64,000 nt of DNA from NCBI RefSeq assembly GCF_004919085.1, contig NZ_STGL01000001.1:62001-126000 (forward strand), in the 5' to 3' direction. A model generated the notes under the pieces. It saw nothing but the letters and a program-made list of their open reading frames with translations. It was not told the origin of the DNA and searched no databases. Position numbers and translations under genes: made by a program. The stretch is from Nocardioides sp. GY 10127. GTDB taxonomy: Bacteria > Actinomycetota > Actinomycetes > Propionibacteriales > Nocardioidaceae. This document shows positions 17,260 to 24,745 of the stretch, piece by piece; position 1 is the first letter of the stretch; every line of letters starts with the position of its first letter.

Positions 17260-18287
17260 GCGGAGGCGGTCCTCTCGGCGGAGCTGCGGCGGGTGAGCAG
17301 CCAGATCAGGTACGGGGCGCCGACGACGGCGGTCACGATGCCGACCGGGACGGGCCAGGGCATGAGCGCGCGGCCGACGATGTCTGCGGCTGTGACCAGG
17401 GCCGCGCCGACGAGGGCGGAGGCGACGAGCGGCGGTCGGGACGAGCCGGCGAGCCTCCGGGCGACCTGCGGCGCCACGAACGCCACGAACTCGATCGGGC
17501 CGGCCGCGGAGACCGCCACGGAGGTGAGGACCACGGCGCAGGCCAGGACGACCAGCCGGTGCCGCTGCAGGCTGACGCCCAGCCCGACGGAGACGTCGTC
17601 GCCGAGCTGGCCGACCTCGAGGGCCCGCGTCTGCCCGAGGGCCAGGGGCGCCACGACGAGCAGGGTGACGGCGACCGGCCAGACGCTCGTCCACGAGACG
17701 CCCGACAGGCTGCCGACCAGCCACTGGGTCGCCGCGGCCGCCTGGGTCAGCTGGGCCCGGACCACGAGGTAGTTCACGACTCCGGTGAGGGCAGCGGTGA
17801 CGCCGATCCCGATGAGGATCAGCCGGTAGCTGTCGACCCCGCTGCGCCAGGAGAGCCCGTAGACCAGCGCGGCCGTGAGCAGGCCCCCCGCGCACGCCAC
17901 GACCGGGAGCCCGAACCCCAGCAGGCCCGCCCCGACGGCGTAGGCCCCGCCGCCGAGGACGATGGTGGCCACGGCGCCGGCGGCCGCGCCGGAGGTGACC
18001 CCGAGGATGTCCGGGGTCGCCAGGGGGTTGCGCGAGAAGGCCTGGGTGAGGGCACCCGCCATCCCCAGGCTCGCCCCCACGAGCACGGCCGCCGCGACGC
18101 GCGGCATCCGGAGCTCGAAGACGATGAAGTAGTCGGTGCGGTCCCCGCCCACGAAGAGGGTGTGCAGGACGTCGCCGACCCCGAGGTCGGAGGAGCCGGC
18201 CAGGATCCCGGCGACGAGCAGGACGCCCGCGGCCAGGGCCGCCCCGAGGGTGGTCGCCCAGAGCCGGGGCGTGAGCGTCCCCCTCAC
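17256..18287 (-). CDS. Iron-siderophore ABC transporter permease (FepG/FecD type)
   Basis: This 343-aa BtuC/FecCD-family permease has about nine to ten membrane helices. Family signatures include RMPRVAAAVLVGASLGMAGALTQAFSRNPLATPDILGVTSGAA and AGPIEFVAFVAPQVARRL (coupling to the ATPase), broken here into short quotes of the visible blocks RNPLATPDILG and PIEFVAFVAPQVAR. The GTG start at 18287 overlaps the stop of the first permease (GTGA), and its own stop overlaps the ATPase start, so all three genes are tightly coupled. It forms a heterodimeric channel with the 18284-19345 product. Confidence 0.92.
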   Translation of the reverse strand: MRGTLTPRLWATTLGAALAAGVLLVAGILAGSSDLGVGDVLHTLFVGGDRTDYFIVFELRMPRVAAAVLVGASLGMAGALTQAFSRNPLATPDILGVTSGAAAGAVATIVLGGGAYAVGAGLLGFGLPVVACAGGLLTAALVYGLSWRSGVDSYRLILIGIGVTAALTGVVNYLVVRAQLTQAAAATQWLVGSLSGVSWTSVWPVAVTLLVVAPLALGQTRALEVGQLGDDVSVGLGVSLQRHRLVVLACAVVLTSVAVSAAGPIEFVAFVAPQVARRLAGSSRPPLVASALVGAALVTAADIVGRALMPWPVPVGIVTAVVGAPYLIWLLTRRSSAERTASA

Positions 18288-19345
18288 AGCGCGGCCATCC
18301 GTCCGCGCCGGACGATGGCGACGAACACGACCCCACCGAGGACCGACAGCACCACGCCCACGGACACCTCCGACTGGCCGCCGATGAGCCGTCCCACGAC
18401 GTCGCACGCGAGCAGGACGACGGCCCCGACGGCCGCGGAGGCCGGGAGCAGCCGGGCGTGCCCGGACCCCACCAGCCGACGGGCCAGGTGAGGCGCGGTG
18501 AGCCCGACGAAGCCGATGGGCCCGGTGAGGGCGACGCCGGCGGCGGTGAGGAGCGTGATGGCGCCGAGGCCGACGAGGCGGGCCCGCAGCAGGCTCTCCC
18601 CGAGGCCCTGCGCGAGCTCGGTCCCCAGGGCGAGCGTGTCGAGGCTGCGGGTGTTGGCGGCCGCCAGGGCGGCGCCCACGCAGGCGATCGCCACGGCGGG
18701 CCAGATCCCCTCGAGCGTCCTGCCCGACAGGGAGCCGACCACCCAGACCCGGTACGCGGCCAGGGTGCTCTCGTCGGTGAGGACGAGGAACGAGGTGAGG
18801 GCGCCGAGCAGGGCGGTGACGGCCGTGCCCGCCAGGGCGAGCGGCACGGGGCTGGCCAGGCCCTTGCCCAGGGCGGCGACGCCGAAGACGAGCAGCGTCG
18901 CCAGCACCGCCCCGGTGAACGCCAGCCACAGGAGGGCCAGGACCGACGTCAGGTCGGCGACGTAGACGCCGACGACGACGGCGAGGGAGGCGCCGGCGGA
19001 CACGCCGAAGATGCCCGGGTCGGCGAGCGGGTTGCGGGTCTGCCCCTGCATGACGGCGCCGGCCAGGCCCAGGCAGGCACCGACGAGGAGCCCGAGGACG
19101 GTGCGCGGGACCCGGGAGCCCCAGACGATCGCACCGGTGTCCTCGGCGGGGTGCAGGAGGCCGGTCACGACCTGGCCGAGGCCGAGGTGGTTGCTGCCGA
19201 GGGCGAGGCTGGCCGCCGTGACCAGCAGGACGGCGCAGGTCAGGGCCAGGGTCGCGCGGCGTCCGCCCCTCCTGGGCCTGCCGGGTCGGGGCGGCTCCGC
19301 GACCCCGGCGCCAGGCGCTGGTCGTGGGGGGCTGGTGACGGGCAC
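18284..19345 (-). CDS. Iron-siderophore ABC transporter permease (FepD/FecC type)
   Basis: This 353-aa first gene of the import operon is a FecCD-family permease with RVPRTVLGLLVGACLGLAG, NPLADPGIFGVSAGAS and GPIGFVGLTAPHLARRLVG blocks and many membrane helices. The N-terminal 30 residues are basic and Pro-rich. It starts at GTG 19345 with GGGTAGGG about 10 nt upstream. The divergent siderophore-interacting protein gene shares the upstream region, where two iron boxes lie (19371-19409), so iron repression of both directions is likely. Confidence 0.92.
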   Translation of the reverse strand: MPVTSPPRPAPGAGVAEPPRPGRPRRGGRRATLALTCAVLLVTAASLALGSNHLGLGQVVTGLLHPAEDTGAIVWGSRVPRTVLGLLVGACLGLAGAVMQGQTRNPLADPGIFGVSAGASLAVVVGVYVADLTSVLALLWLAFTGAVLATLLVFGVAALGKGLASPVPLALAGTAVTALLGALTSFLVLTDESTLAAYRVWVVGSLSGRTLEGIWPAVAIACVGAALAAANTRSLDTLALGTELAQGLGESLLRARLVGLGAITLLTAAGVALTGPIGFVGLTAPHLARRLVGSGHARLLPASAAVGAVVLLACDVVGRLIGGQSEVSVGVVLSVLGGVVFVAIVRRGRMAAL

Positions 19346-19370
19346 GTGTCGAGACCCTACCCCGCGTGAC

Positions 19371-19409
19371 TAAGGTAAGCCTTATCGAAGTGAGGAAAGG
19401 CTAACCTTG
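19371..19409. promoter_or_regulatory. Two adjacent iron boxes in divergent promoter region
   Basis: TAAGGTAAGCCTTATCGAA (19371-19389) matches the iron-box consensus TWAGGTWAGSCTWACCTWA at 17 of 19 positions. TGAGGAAAGGCTAACCTTG (19391-19409) matches at 16 of 19. They are spaced like tandem repressor dimers. The second overlaps both the ribosome site GAGGAAAGG and the TTG start of the siderophore-interacting protein gene. Confidence 0.85.
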
Positions 19410-20231
19410 ACCAACGAACTCCGGCGGATGCCCGCCGAGCCGCGCATGTTCACCGCGCACGTGGTGCGCACGCGCCGTCTCTCGCCGTCCTTCCAGCGCG
19501 TGACCGTGGCGGGGCCCGACCTCGCGGACTTCGAATACCAGGGGCTCGACCACTGGTTCCGGCTGTTCCTCCCGACCTTGCCGGGACGTCCGCTGCGGCT
19601 GCCCCGGGTCGAGGGGCGCAGCTGGTGGCAGCCCTACCTGGACATCCCCGAGGACGTCCGGCCGCACTGCTCGAACTACACCGTGGCCGCGGTCCGCCAC
19701 GGCGCCGGCGTGGACGACCTCACCGAGCTGGACGTCGACGTCGTGCTCCACGACGACGAGGCCGGGGAGCTGTGCGGTGCCGTGGCGCTGTGGGCCACCA
19801 CCTGCGGCCCCGGGGACCCGCTGGCGCTGCTGGACCAGGGCGTCCTCTTCGACCCGCCGGAGGACGCCGGGGAGGTCGTCCTGGTCGGGGACGAGACCGG
19901 GATGCCGGGGCTGAGGGGCATCGTCCGGGACCTGCCTGCGGGGACGCGCGGGCGGGTCCTCGTCGAGGTCCCGAGGAGCGAGGACGTCGAGGAGTGGGCC
20001 GCCCCGGAGGGGCTGGACGTCGTCTGGCTGCCGCGGGACGGCCGGGCCGGGCGTCCGGGGGAGCTGGCGCTCGCGACGCTGCGGGAGGGGCCGGCGCCGC
20101 GTCCGGACGCCTACGCCTGCGTGGTGGGGGAGTCGGCCCTGGCCACGGGCGGGCGTCGGTGGCTGGTGGGCGAGGGCCTGTCGAAGGAGCGGATCTTCTT
20201 CTCGGGGTACTACCGGGTCGACGCGGGCTGA
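19407..20231 (+). CDS. Siderophore-interacting FAD protein (ferric-siderophore reductase)
   Basis: This 274-aa SIP-family (ViuB/YqjH-like) protein has an N-terminal FAD-binding barrel (MFTAHVVRTRRLSPSFQRVT; HWFRLFLPTLPG; the flavin motif R-x-S/T-Y-T appears as SNYTVAAVRHG) and a C-terminal NAD(P)H-type domain ending YACVVGESALATGGRRWLVGEGLSKERIFFSGYYRVDAG. It reduces imported ferric siderophore in the cytosol and releases iron. TTG 19407 is preferred because GAGGAAAGG lies 6 nt upstream; ATG 19428 is the alternative. It is divergent from the importer genes and shares their iron boxes. Confidence 0.9.
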   Translation: MTNELRRMPAEPRMFTAHVVRTRRLSPSFQRVTVAGPDLADFEYQGLDHWFRLFLPTLPGRPLRLPRVEGRSWWQPYLDIPEDVRPHCSNYTVAAVRHGAGVDDLTELDVDVVLHDDEAGELCGAVALWATTCGPGDPLALLDQGVLFDPPEDAGEVVLVGDETGMPGLRGIVRDLPAGTRGRVLVEVPRSEDVEEWAAPEGLDVVWLPRDGRAGRPGELALATLREGPAPRPDAYACVVGESALATGGRRWLVGEGLSKERIFFSGYYRVDAG

Positions 20232-20240
20232 CCGGGCGAC

Positions 20241-20270
20241 CCGCGCCGGTGCGCGCCGGTGCGCGCCGGT
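20241..20270. repeat. Tandem 10-nt repeat, three units
   Basis: CCGCGCCGGT followed by two exact copies of GCGCGCCGGT lies between the siderophore-interacting protein stop and the convergent small gene. It is a short simple repeat and may vary in copy number between strains. Confidence 0.6.
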
Positions 20271-20273
20271 TGA

Positions 20274-20606
20274 TCAGGCGACGAAGCCGAGCGGGCGGAA
20301 GCCCCGGTGCGCGCCGGCCCCCGCGCCGGCCCGGTCGAGGGCCTGCGCGGCCTCGATCTCCCGGGTGAGGAGCACGTCGACGACGACGTGGATGTCGCGG
20401 GTCGCGAAGGTCTCGACGTGGCCGGTCCGCTCGTCGCGGACCAGCACGCGGCCGTGCTCGTCGGCCGAGGAGGTGTAGCGGGACTCCAGGTGCTCCAGCG
20501 CGCCGGGGTGGGCGGCCGCGGAGGCGGCGAGGTCCCAGGTGCGGCGGTGAGTCTGTCGGAAGGCGACGAGGGCGTCGGTGCCGACGGGGGAGAACATGGT
20601 GGTCAT
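20274..20606 (-). CDS. Small hypothetical protein, 110 aa
   Basis: I recognise no family. The protein begins MTTMFSPVGTDALVAFRQTH, contains helical Ala/His-rich segments, and has a beta-like stretch GRVLVRDERTGHVETFATRD. It ends with an Ala/Gly-rich tail and LGFVA. A strong ribosome site AGGAGGTC precedes the ATG by about 6 nt, and codon use is typical of the neighbours, so it is probably expressed. No export signal is present. It converges on the iron-reductase gene and is followed upstream by an MBL hydrolase on the same strand, 73 nt away. Confidence 0.6.
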   Translation of the reverse strand: MTTMFSPVGTDALVAFRQTHRRTWDLAASAAAHPGALEHLESRYTSSADEHGRVLVRDERTGHVETFATRDIHVVVDVLLTREIEAAQALDRAGAGAGAHRGFRPLGFVA

Positions 20607-20679
20607 CGGAAGACCTCCTGGATGCGGGGGGTGGCATGTGGGTCAACGACCCCCGCGTCCCCGGGTCACGCCCCGTTCT

Positions 20680-21576
20680 TCACGACTTCTTCAGGTCCAG
20701 ACCGGTCGTCGCGGTGGCGTCGTGCGCGGGGACGACCACGAGCCCCGGCTCGCTCTCCCGCAGGCGGAGCACCGCGCGGCTCGAGGCCTCCTGGGTCGCG
20801 GCGTCGCCGGTGCCGGGCAGGGCGCCGCGCTCGAGCCGGTCGCAGTCGTAGGTGAGGTCCCCCACGAGGAGGAGGGGAGGGCCGTCGGGTCGGCGCACCA
20901 GCAGGCTCACCGAGCCCGGGGAGTGGCCGGGGGTGGGCAGCGCGACGAGCGTGCCGTCACCGTAGAGGTCGTGGCCCGCCGTGAAGGCGGGGTCCTCGCC
21001 GGGGCCGCCGGGGCCGAGCGGCGACGGGAGCGCGCTCCAGGACAGCGGCTGGAGGTCGGCGTCGTGGGGGACCACCGCGCCCGGCAGGACTCCGTGCAGC
21101 TCGGGGTGGGGCTCGGAGAGGAGCGCGAGCTCCTCGGGTGCGAGCAGCACGCGTGCGCCCGGCACCACGTCCAGGTTGCCCGCGTGGTCCTGGTGCAGGT
21201 GGGACAGGACGACGGTGTCGACGTCCGCGGGGGACAGGCCGACCTCGGCGAGCCGTGAGACGAGGGTGTCGGTCGGGGGCACCTCGAACTGCGCCTGGCG
21301 GCGGAACGCCCACCCGACGACGGCGCCCAGGAGGCCGCCGGTGCGCCGGCCGGGGTAGTAGTCCGGCTCGGCGAGGGAGCGGGGGGACTGCCCGGTGTCG
21401 AACAGCAGGACCCCCTCCTCGTGGACGACGAGCACCACGTTGACGGGGAGCCAGGCCGACCAGCGACGACTCGTCGCCGTCCACCACAGCTCCGGGGAGC
21501 GGCCCCGCTGCAGGTTCTGCGGGCGGACCCGGACCCGGCCGCAGCGGAGGACGTGGACGGCGCTGACTCGGGGCAC
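20680..21576 (-). CDS. MBL-fold metallohydrolase, AHL-lactonase-like
   Basis: This 298-aa protein has the metallo-beta-lactamase fold signature VVLSHLHQDHAGNL (HxHxDH zinc site), an upstream DTG (LLFDTGQSP), a second His in PTPGHSPGSVS, an Asp in LLLVGDLTYDC, and a C-terminal His in VVVPAHDA. The N-terminus VHVLRCGRVRV and overall layout resemble N-acyl-homoserine lactonase family hydrolases, but substrate cannot be assigned; lactone or thioester substrates are equally possible. The GTG start has CAGACT 6 nt upstream and no ribosome site, so the message may be leaderless. Confidence 0.8.
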   Translation of the reverse strand: MPRVSAVHVLRCGRVRVRPQNLQRGRSPELWWTATSRRWSAWLPVNVVLVVHEEGVLLFDTGQSPRSLAEPDYYPGRRTGGLLGAVVGWAFRRQAQFEVPPTDTLVSRLAEVGLSPADVDTVVLSHLHQDHAGNLDVVPGARVLLAPEELALLSEPHPELHGVLPGAVVPHDADLQPLSWSALPSPLGPGGPGEDPAFTAGHDLYGDGTLVALPTPGHSPGSVSLLVRRPDGPPLLLVGDLTYDCDRLERGALPGTGDAATQEASSRAVLRLRESEPGLVVVPAHDATATTGLDLKKS

Positions 21577-21807
21577 CCGCCGAGTCTGGCACCTCCTCGG
21601 ACCCCGTGGACCCTGGACGCGTGGACCCTGAACGCTGGGAGCCGGCTGGGAGCCGGCTGGTGCGGCCGGGCGGACCAGACCGCCGAGCGCTCCGGGCGGT
21701 CCGAAAGCGACCGTGGGTTCGGTCCGGAACGCCCTTCACAAGAACTTCATCGTGGCGGTCGTGCGAGAACCCGGACCCCGCACGCGCCGGGGAGGAGGGT
21801 GCGGGTC

Positions 21808-22197
21808 ATGGCGAACCTGCTGGTCGTGGACGACGAGGTGGACATCCGTGAGGTCCTCACGCTGATGCTCTCGACGGCCGGGCACGCCGTGGACACGGTG
21901 GCCGACGGCGGGCAGGCCCTCGCTGCGCTCGACGCCCGGCACTACGACCTGGTGCTGCTGGACCGCACCATGCCCGTCCTCGACGGGCTCGCGGTGCTCG
22001 CGCGACTGAGGTCTCGGGCCGTCCCGAGCCCTCCGGTCCTCATGGTCTCGGCGCTCACCTCGCGGGCCGACCGAGCCGCGGCCGAGGCCGCGGGCGCCCG
22101 GGGCTTCCTGGGCAAGCCGTTCGACCGCGCCCGGCTGCTCCAGAAGGTCGACGACCTCCTCGGTGACGACCCGGAGGTGCCGCTGCGCACTGCCTGA
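21808..22197 (+). CDS. Stand-alone response regulator receiver protein
   Basis: This 129-aa single receiver domain starts MANLLVVDDEVDIREVLTLM. It has phospho-acceptor Asp52 in LVLLDRTMPVLDGL, the switch region LMVSALTS and Lys in FLGKPFDRARL. No output domain is present. The ATG has GGAGGAGGG 7 nt upstream. It lies 86 nt upstream of, and on the same strand as, the MASE1 histidine kinase at 22284, so the two probably form a two-component pair. How the signal leaves the receiver is not visible. Confidence 0.9.
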   Translation: MANLLVVDDEVDIREVLTLMLSTAGHAVDTVADGGQALAALDARHYDLVLLDRTMPVLDGLAVLARLRSRAVPSPPVLMVSALTSRADRAAAEAAGARGFLGKPFDRARLLQKVDDLLGDDPEVPLRTA

Positions 22198-22283
22198 CGC
22201 CTCCTCGCGGCCACCCTCCGAGTCCAGGCTCCCGGTGACCGCGAGGACACATCCCCTCCCCCCCACCCAGAAGGTCTCCCCCC

Positions 22284-24740
22284 ATGGCCACCACCAGACG
22301 TGTGCCCCCGTCGCCGGCCGCGCCCCGTCCGCAGGTGCTCCGGCTCGCCCTCCCGCGCCCCCAGCGGGCGGACGTCGCACCCGCTCAGCCTGCGCAGGCC
22401 GTCCCGGCCCCGGTGCGCGACCTCGGACTCCTGGTGGCGCTCATCGGTGCTGTCGTCCTCGGCCGGTGGTCGGCCCCTGGCCCGGGCGAGCTCGCCCAGT
22501 TCTGGCCGGCGGCCGGCGTCGAGGTGGTCTGGCTCGCGGTGGCCAGCACCGGGTGGGGTGTCGCGCGGTGGGCCGTGGGCGTGCCCGTCGCCACGGTCGT
22601 CGGCGGCGTCCTCACCGGGTCGTCGGTGGCGTGGGGGCTGGTGCAGACCCCGGGCAACCTCGTCTTCGGCGTCGTCGCGGTCGCGCCCCTCGGTGTCCTC
22701 ACCGACGTGGGCGGACGCGGCCGGGCGTCGGGGCGCAGCACCGGGCACGCCGAGGACTCCGGCGCCGACGAGGCCCTGTGGCGGCTGGCCGGGCTGACCG
22801 TCGCCATCCTGGTGGCGGCGCTCGCTGCGACGACCACGCTCGTGGTCGTGAGCCTGGCGGCGGAGCGGACGCTCGGCGTCCTGCCCCTGCCCCTCCACCT
22901 CGACTCCCTGCACCTCGTGGGGTACTTCTCGCGGCTCGTGGGTGGTTCCGTGGCACTCGCCCTCCCGGCGCTCCTCCTGCGGGACCGGGCCCGTGCCGGG
23001 CACGGCGTCGCGGCGGAGGTGCGGCTCATGGACGGCTGGTCGCTGCCGGACGCGATGCTCGCCGTCGCCGGCACGGGCGCCTGCTACGTGGTGCTGACCG
23101 ACGCCCGGCTCGGGCACCTCGCCTTCCTGGCGCCGCCGGTCGCCATGGCTGCCGCCGTGCGCCTGCGTCCGGCCCTCGTGCACGTCCAGCTCCTCGTCTT
23201 CGCCGTGGCCGTGACCGTGGTCGCCGCGGACGGTCGGGTCGTGCTGTCGGGGGTCGAGCCCGCGGAGCTGCGGGCGATCTGTCTGCAGGCCTTCGTGGCG
23301 GCCGTGGCCCTCAGCAGCCTGACCGTCGCGGCCGTGGCGGACGACCGGCGCAGCCTGGTGGCCGTCGAGGAGGCCCGGCGGGCGCGCGTCGTGGACCGGC
23401 TGGCGCTGTTCCACGCGCTCGCGGAGCACCTGGGGGAGGCCCTGGTCGTCGTGGACGAGGCCCGGAGGCCGGTCATCATGAACCGCGCGGCGGTGGCCTA
23501 CCTGGGGCGTCCGGGGCCGAAGGACACGGTGGACCTGCCCGCGCGCTGGCTCGACGGCTCCGAGGTGCGCCCGGGGCAGCACCCGCTCGCCCGGGTGTGG
23601 ACGGAGGGGGACGTGGGCCCCGTCGACCTCGTCGTGACCCGACGGGACGGGCGCGACGTCGTCGTCCGGGTGCGGGCCTCCCGGGTCGCCGACGTGTCCG
23701 AGGCCGAGGCCGAGGCCCAGGCACTGCTCGTCGTCACGGACGTGTCCGCCGACCACGCCCGCGTCAACGAGCTGGCGCGGTTCGCCACCATGGCGGCCCA
23801 CGACCTGCGCAGCCCCCTGACCCTGCTCCGGGGCTGGCTGGACATGGCGGCGCTCCAGGTGGATTCGGACACCCCGGGGCGGGCCGATCGCGCGCTGCAC
23901 GCGGTGCACGCCGGCGACAGGGCTCGTCGCTCCGTCGCGAGGGCCCAGGACGCCGCGGAACGGATGTCGCGCCAGATCGACACCATGCTGGCGCAGGCCC
24001 GCGCCGAGGGAGCGCAACCGCGCCCCGAGGTGGTGGAGCTGCACGGAGTCCTGAGCCCGCTGCGCGAGATCGTCGAGGCGGCGGCGCCCCACGCCCGGGT
24101 CGAGATCCGCGACCACCTGCCCGCGGTGCTCGTGGACCCCGAGATGTTCCGCCAGCTCGTGCACAACCTGGTGGAGAACGCCGCCACCTACGTGGCCCGC
24201 GACGTCCGACCCCACGTGCGGGTGGACGGCGAGCTGGTCGACGGCCGCGTCGTGCTCACGGTGACGGACAACGGCATCGGCGTGCCGGTGGAGTGGCGCG
24301 AGCGGATCTTCACGCGGTTCGAGCGGGCTCACGCCTACGACGCCGACCACCACGGTGCCGGGGTGGGGCTGGCGGTGTGCCGGGCCGTGGTGGAGCGGCA
24401 CGGGGGACGGATCTCCTGCGTGGCCGCGCCCGCGGTTCCCGGCGCGCACGCGGGCGAGCTGTTCCCCGGGGGCCCCGGCAGCCGCTTCGTCCTCGACCTC
24501 CCGGCGGCGCCCGAGGCGACGGTCGACCGAGAGGTGGACCTGGGCGTGGACCTGGGCGTGGACCTGGGCGCGGGCGCAGGCCTGGACAGGGGCGCGGGCC
24601 TGCCGGCGGGCGGCGGTCGCGAGTGGAGCGGACCTGGTGCGGCCGTCGGCCGGGTCTCGGGGCGGACGTGGGCCGCCGGCGCGGCGGGACGACGTGCCGG
24701 ACGCGCACCGCGGGACCCGGACGGCGGATCACTAACCTGA
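22284..24740 (+). CDS. MASE1/PAS sensor histidine kinase
   Basis: This 818-aa kinase has a Pro-rich N-terminus, a MASE1-like eight-helix membrane sensor (about residues 45-360), a PAS-like segment (HLGEALVVVDEARRPVIMNRA), a HisKA box with ATMAAHDLRSPLTLLRGWLDM (phospho-His about 505), and a HATPase domain with N (LVHNLVENAATYV), G1 (VTDNGIGVPVEW) and G2 (GAGVGLAVC) boxes. The 70-residue C-terminal tail is low-complexity, built on a threefold repeat of a DLGV unit (24536-24570). It is paralogous to the kinase at 4335, sharing the motif RxxVERHGGRISC. It follows a receiver gene and precedes the methyltransferase by 5 nt. The ATG has AGAAGG about 9 nt upstream. Confidence 0.87.
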   Translation: MATTRRVPPSPAAPRPQVLRLALPRPQRADVAPAQPAQAVPAPVRDLGLLVALIGAVVLGRWSAPGPGELAQFWPAAGVEVVWLAVASTGWGVARWAVGVPVATVVGGVLTGSSVAWGLVQTPGNLVFGVVAVAPLGVLTDVGGRGRASGRSTGHAEDSGADEALWRLAGLTVAILVAALAATTTLVVVSLAAERTLGVLPLPLHLDSLHLVGYFSRLVGGSVALALPALLLRDRARAGHGVAAEVRLMDGWSLPDAMLAVAGTGACYVVLTDARLGHLAFLAPPVAMAAAVRLRPALVHVQLLVFAVAVTVVAADGRVVLSGVEPAELRAICLQAFVAAVALSSLTVAAVADDRRSLVAVEEARRARVVDRLALFHALAEHLGEALVVVDEARRPVIMNRAAVAYLGRPGPKDTVDLPARWLDGSEVRPGQHPLARVWTEGDVGPVDLVVTRRDGRDVVVRVRASRVADVSEAEAEAQALLVVTDVSADHARVNELARFATMAAHDLRSPLTLLRGWLDMAALQVDSDTPGRADRALHAVHAGDRARRSVARAQDAAERMSRQIDTMLAQARAEGAQPRPEVVELHGVLSPLREIVEAAAPHARVEIRDHLPAVLVDPEMFRQLVHNLVENAATYVARDVRPHVRVDGELVDGRVVLTVTDNGIGVPVEWRERIFTRFERAHAYDADHHGAGVGLAVCRAVVERHGGRISCVAAPAVPGAHAGELFPGGPGSRFVLDLPAAPEATVDREVDLGVDLGVDLGAGAGLDRGAGLPAGGGREWSGPGAAVGRVSGRTWAAGAAGRRAGRAPRDPDGGSLT

Positions 24741-24745
24741 CGCGC

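Noticed and set aside
24536..24570. GACCTGGGCGTG repeat as a regulatory element
   Set aside because: In-frame coding repeat (DLGV) in the disordered tail of the second kinase.
22163..24745. Upstream extension of the methyltransferase frame through the kinase gene
   Set aside because: It overlaps the kinase in another frame with Arg/Pro/Gly composition; the ATG at 24746 matches the start of family-like sequence.
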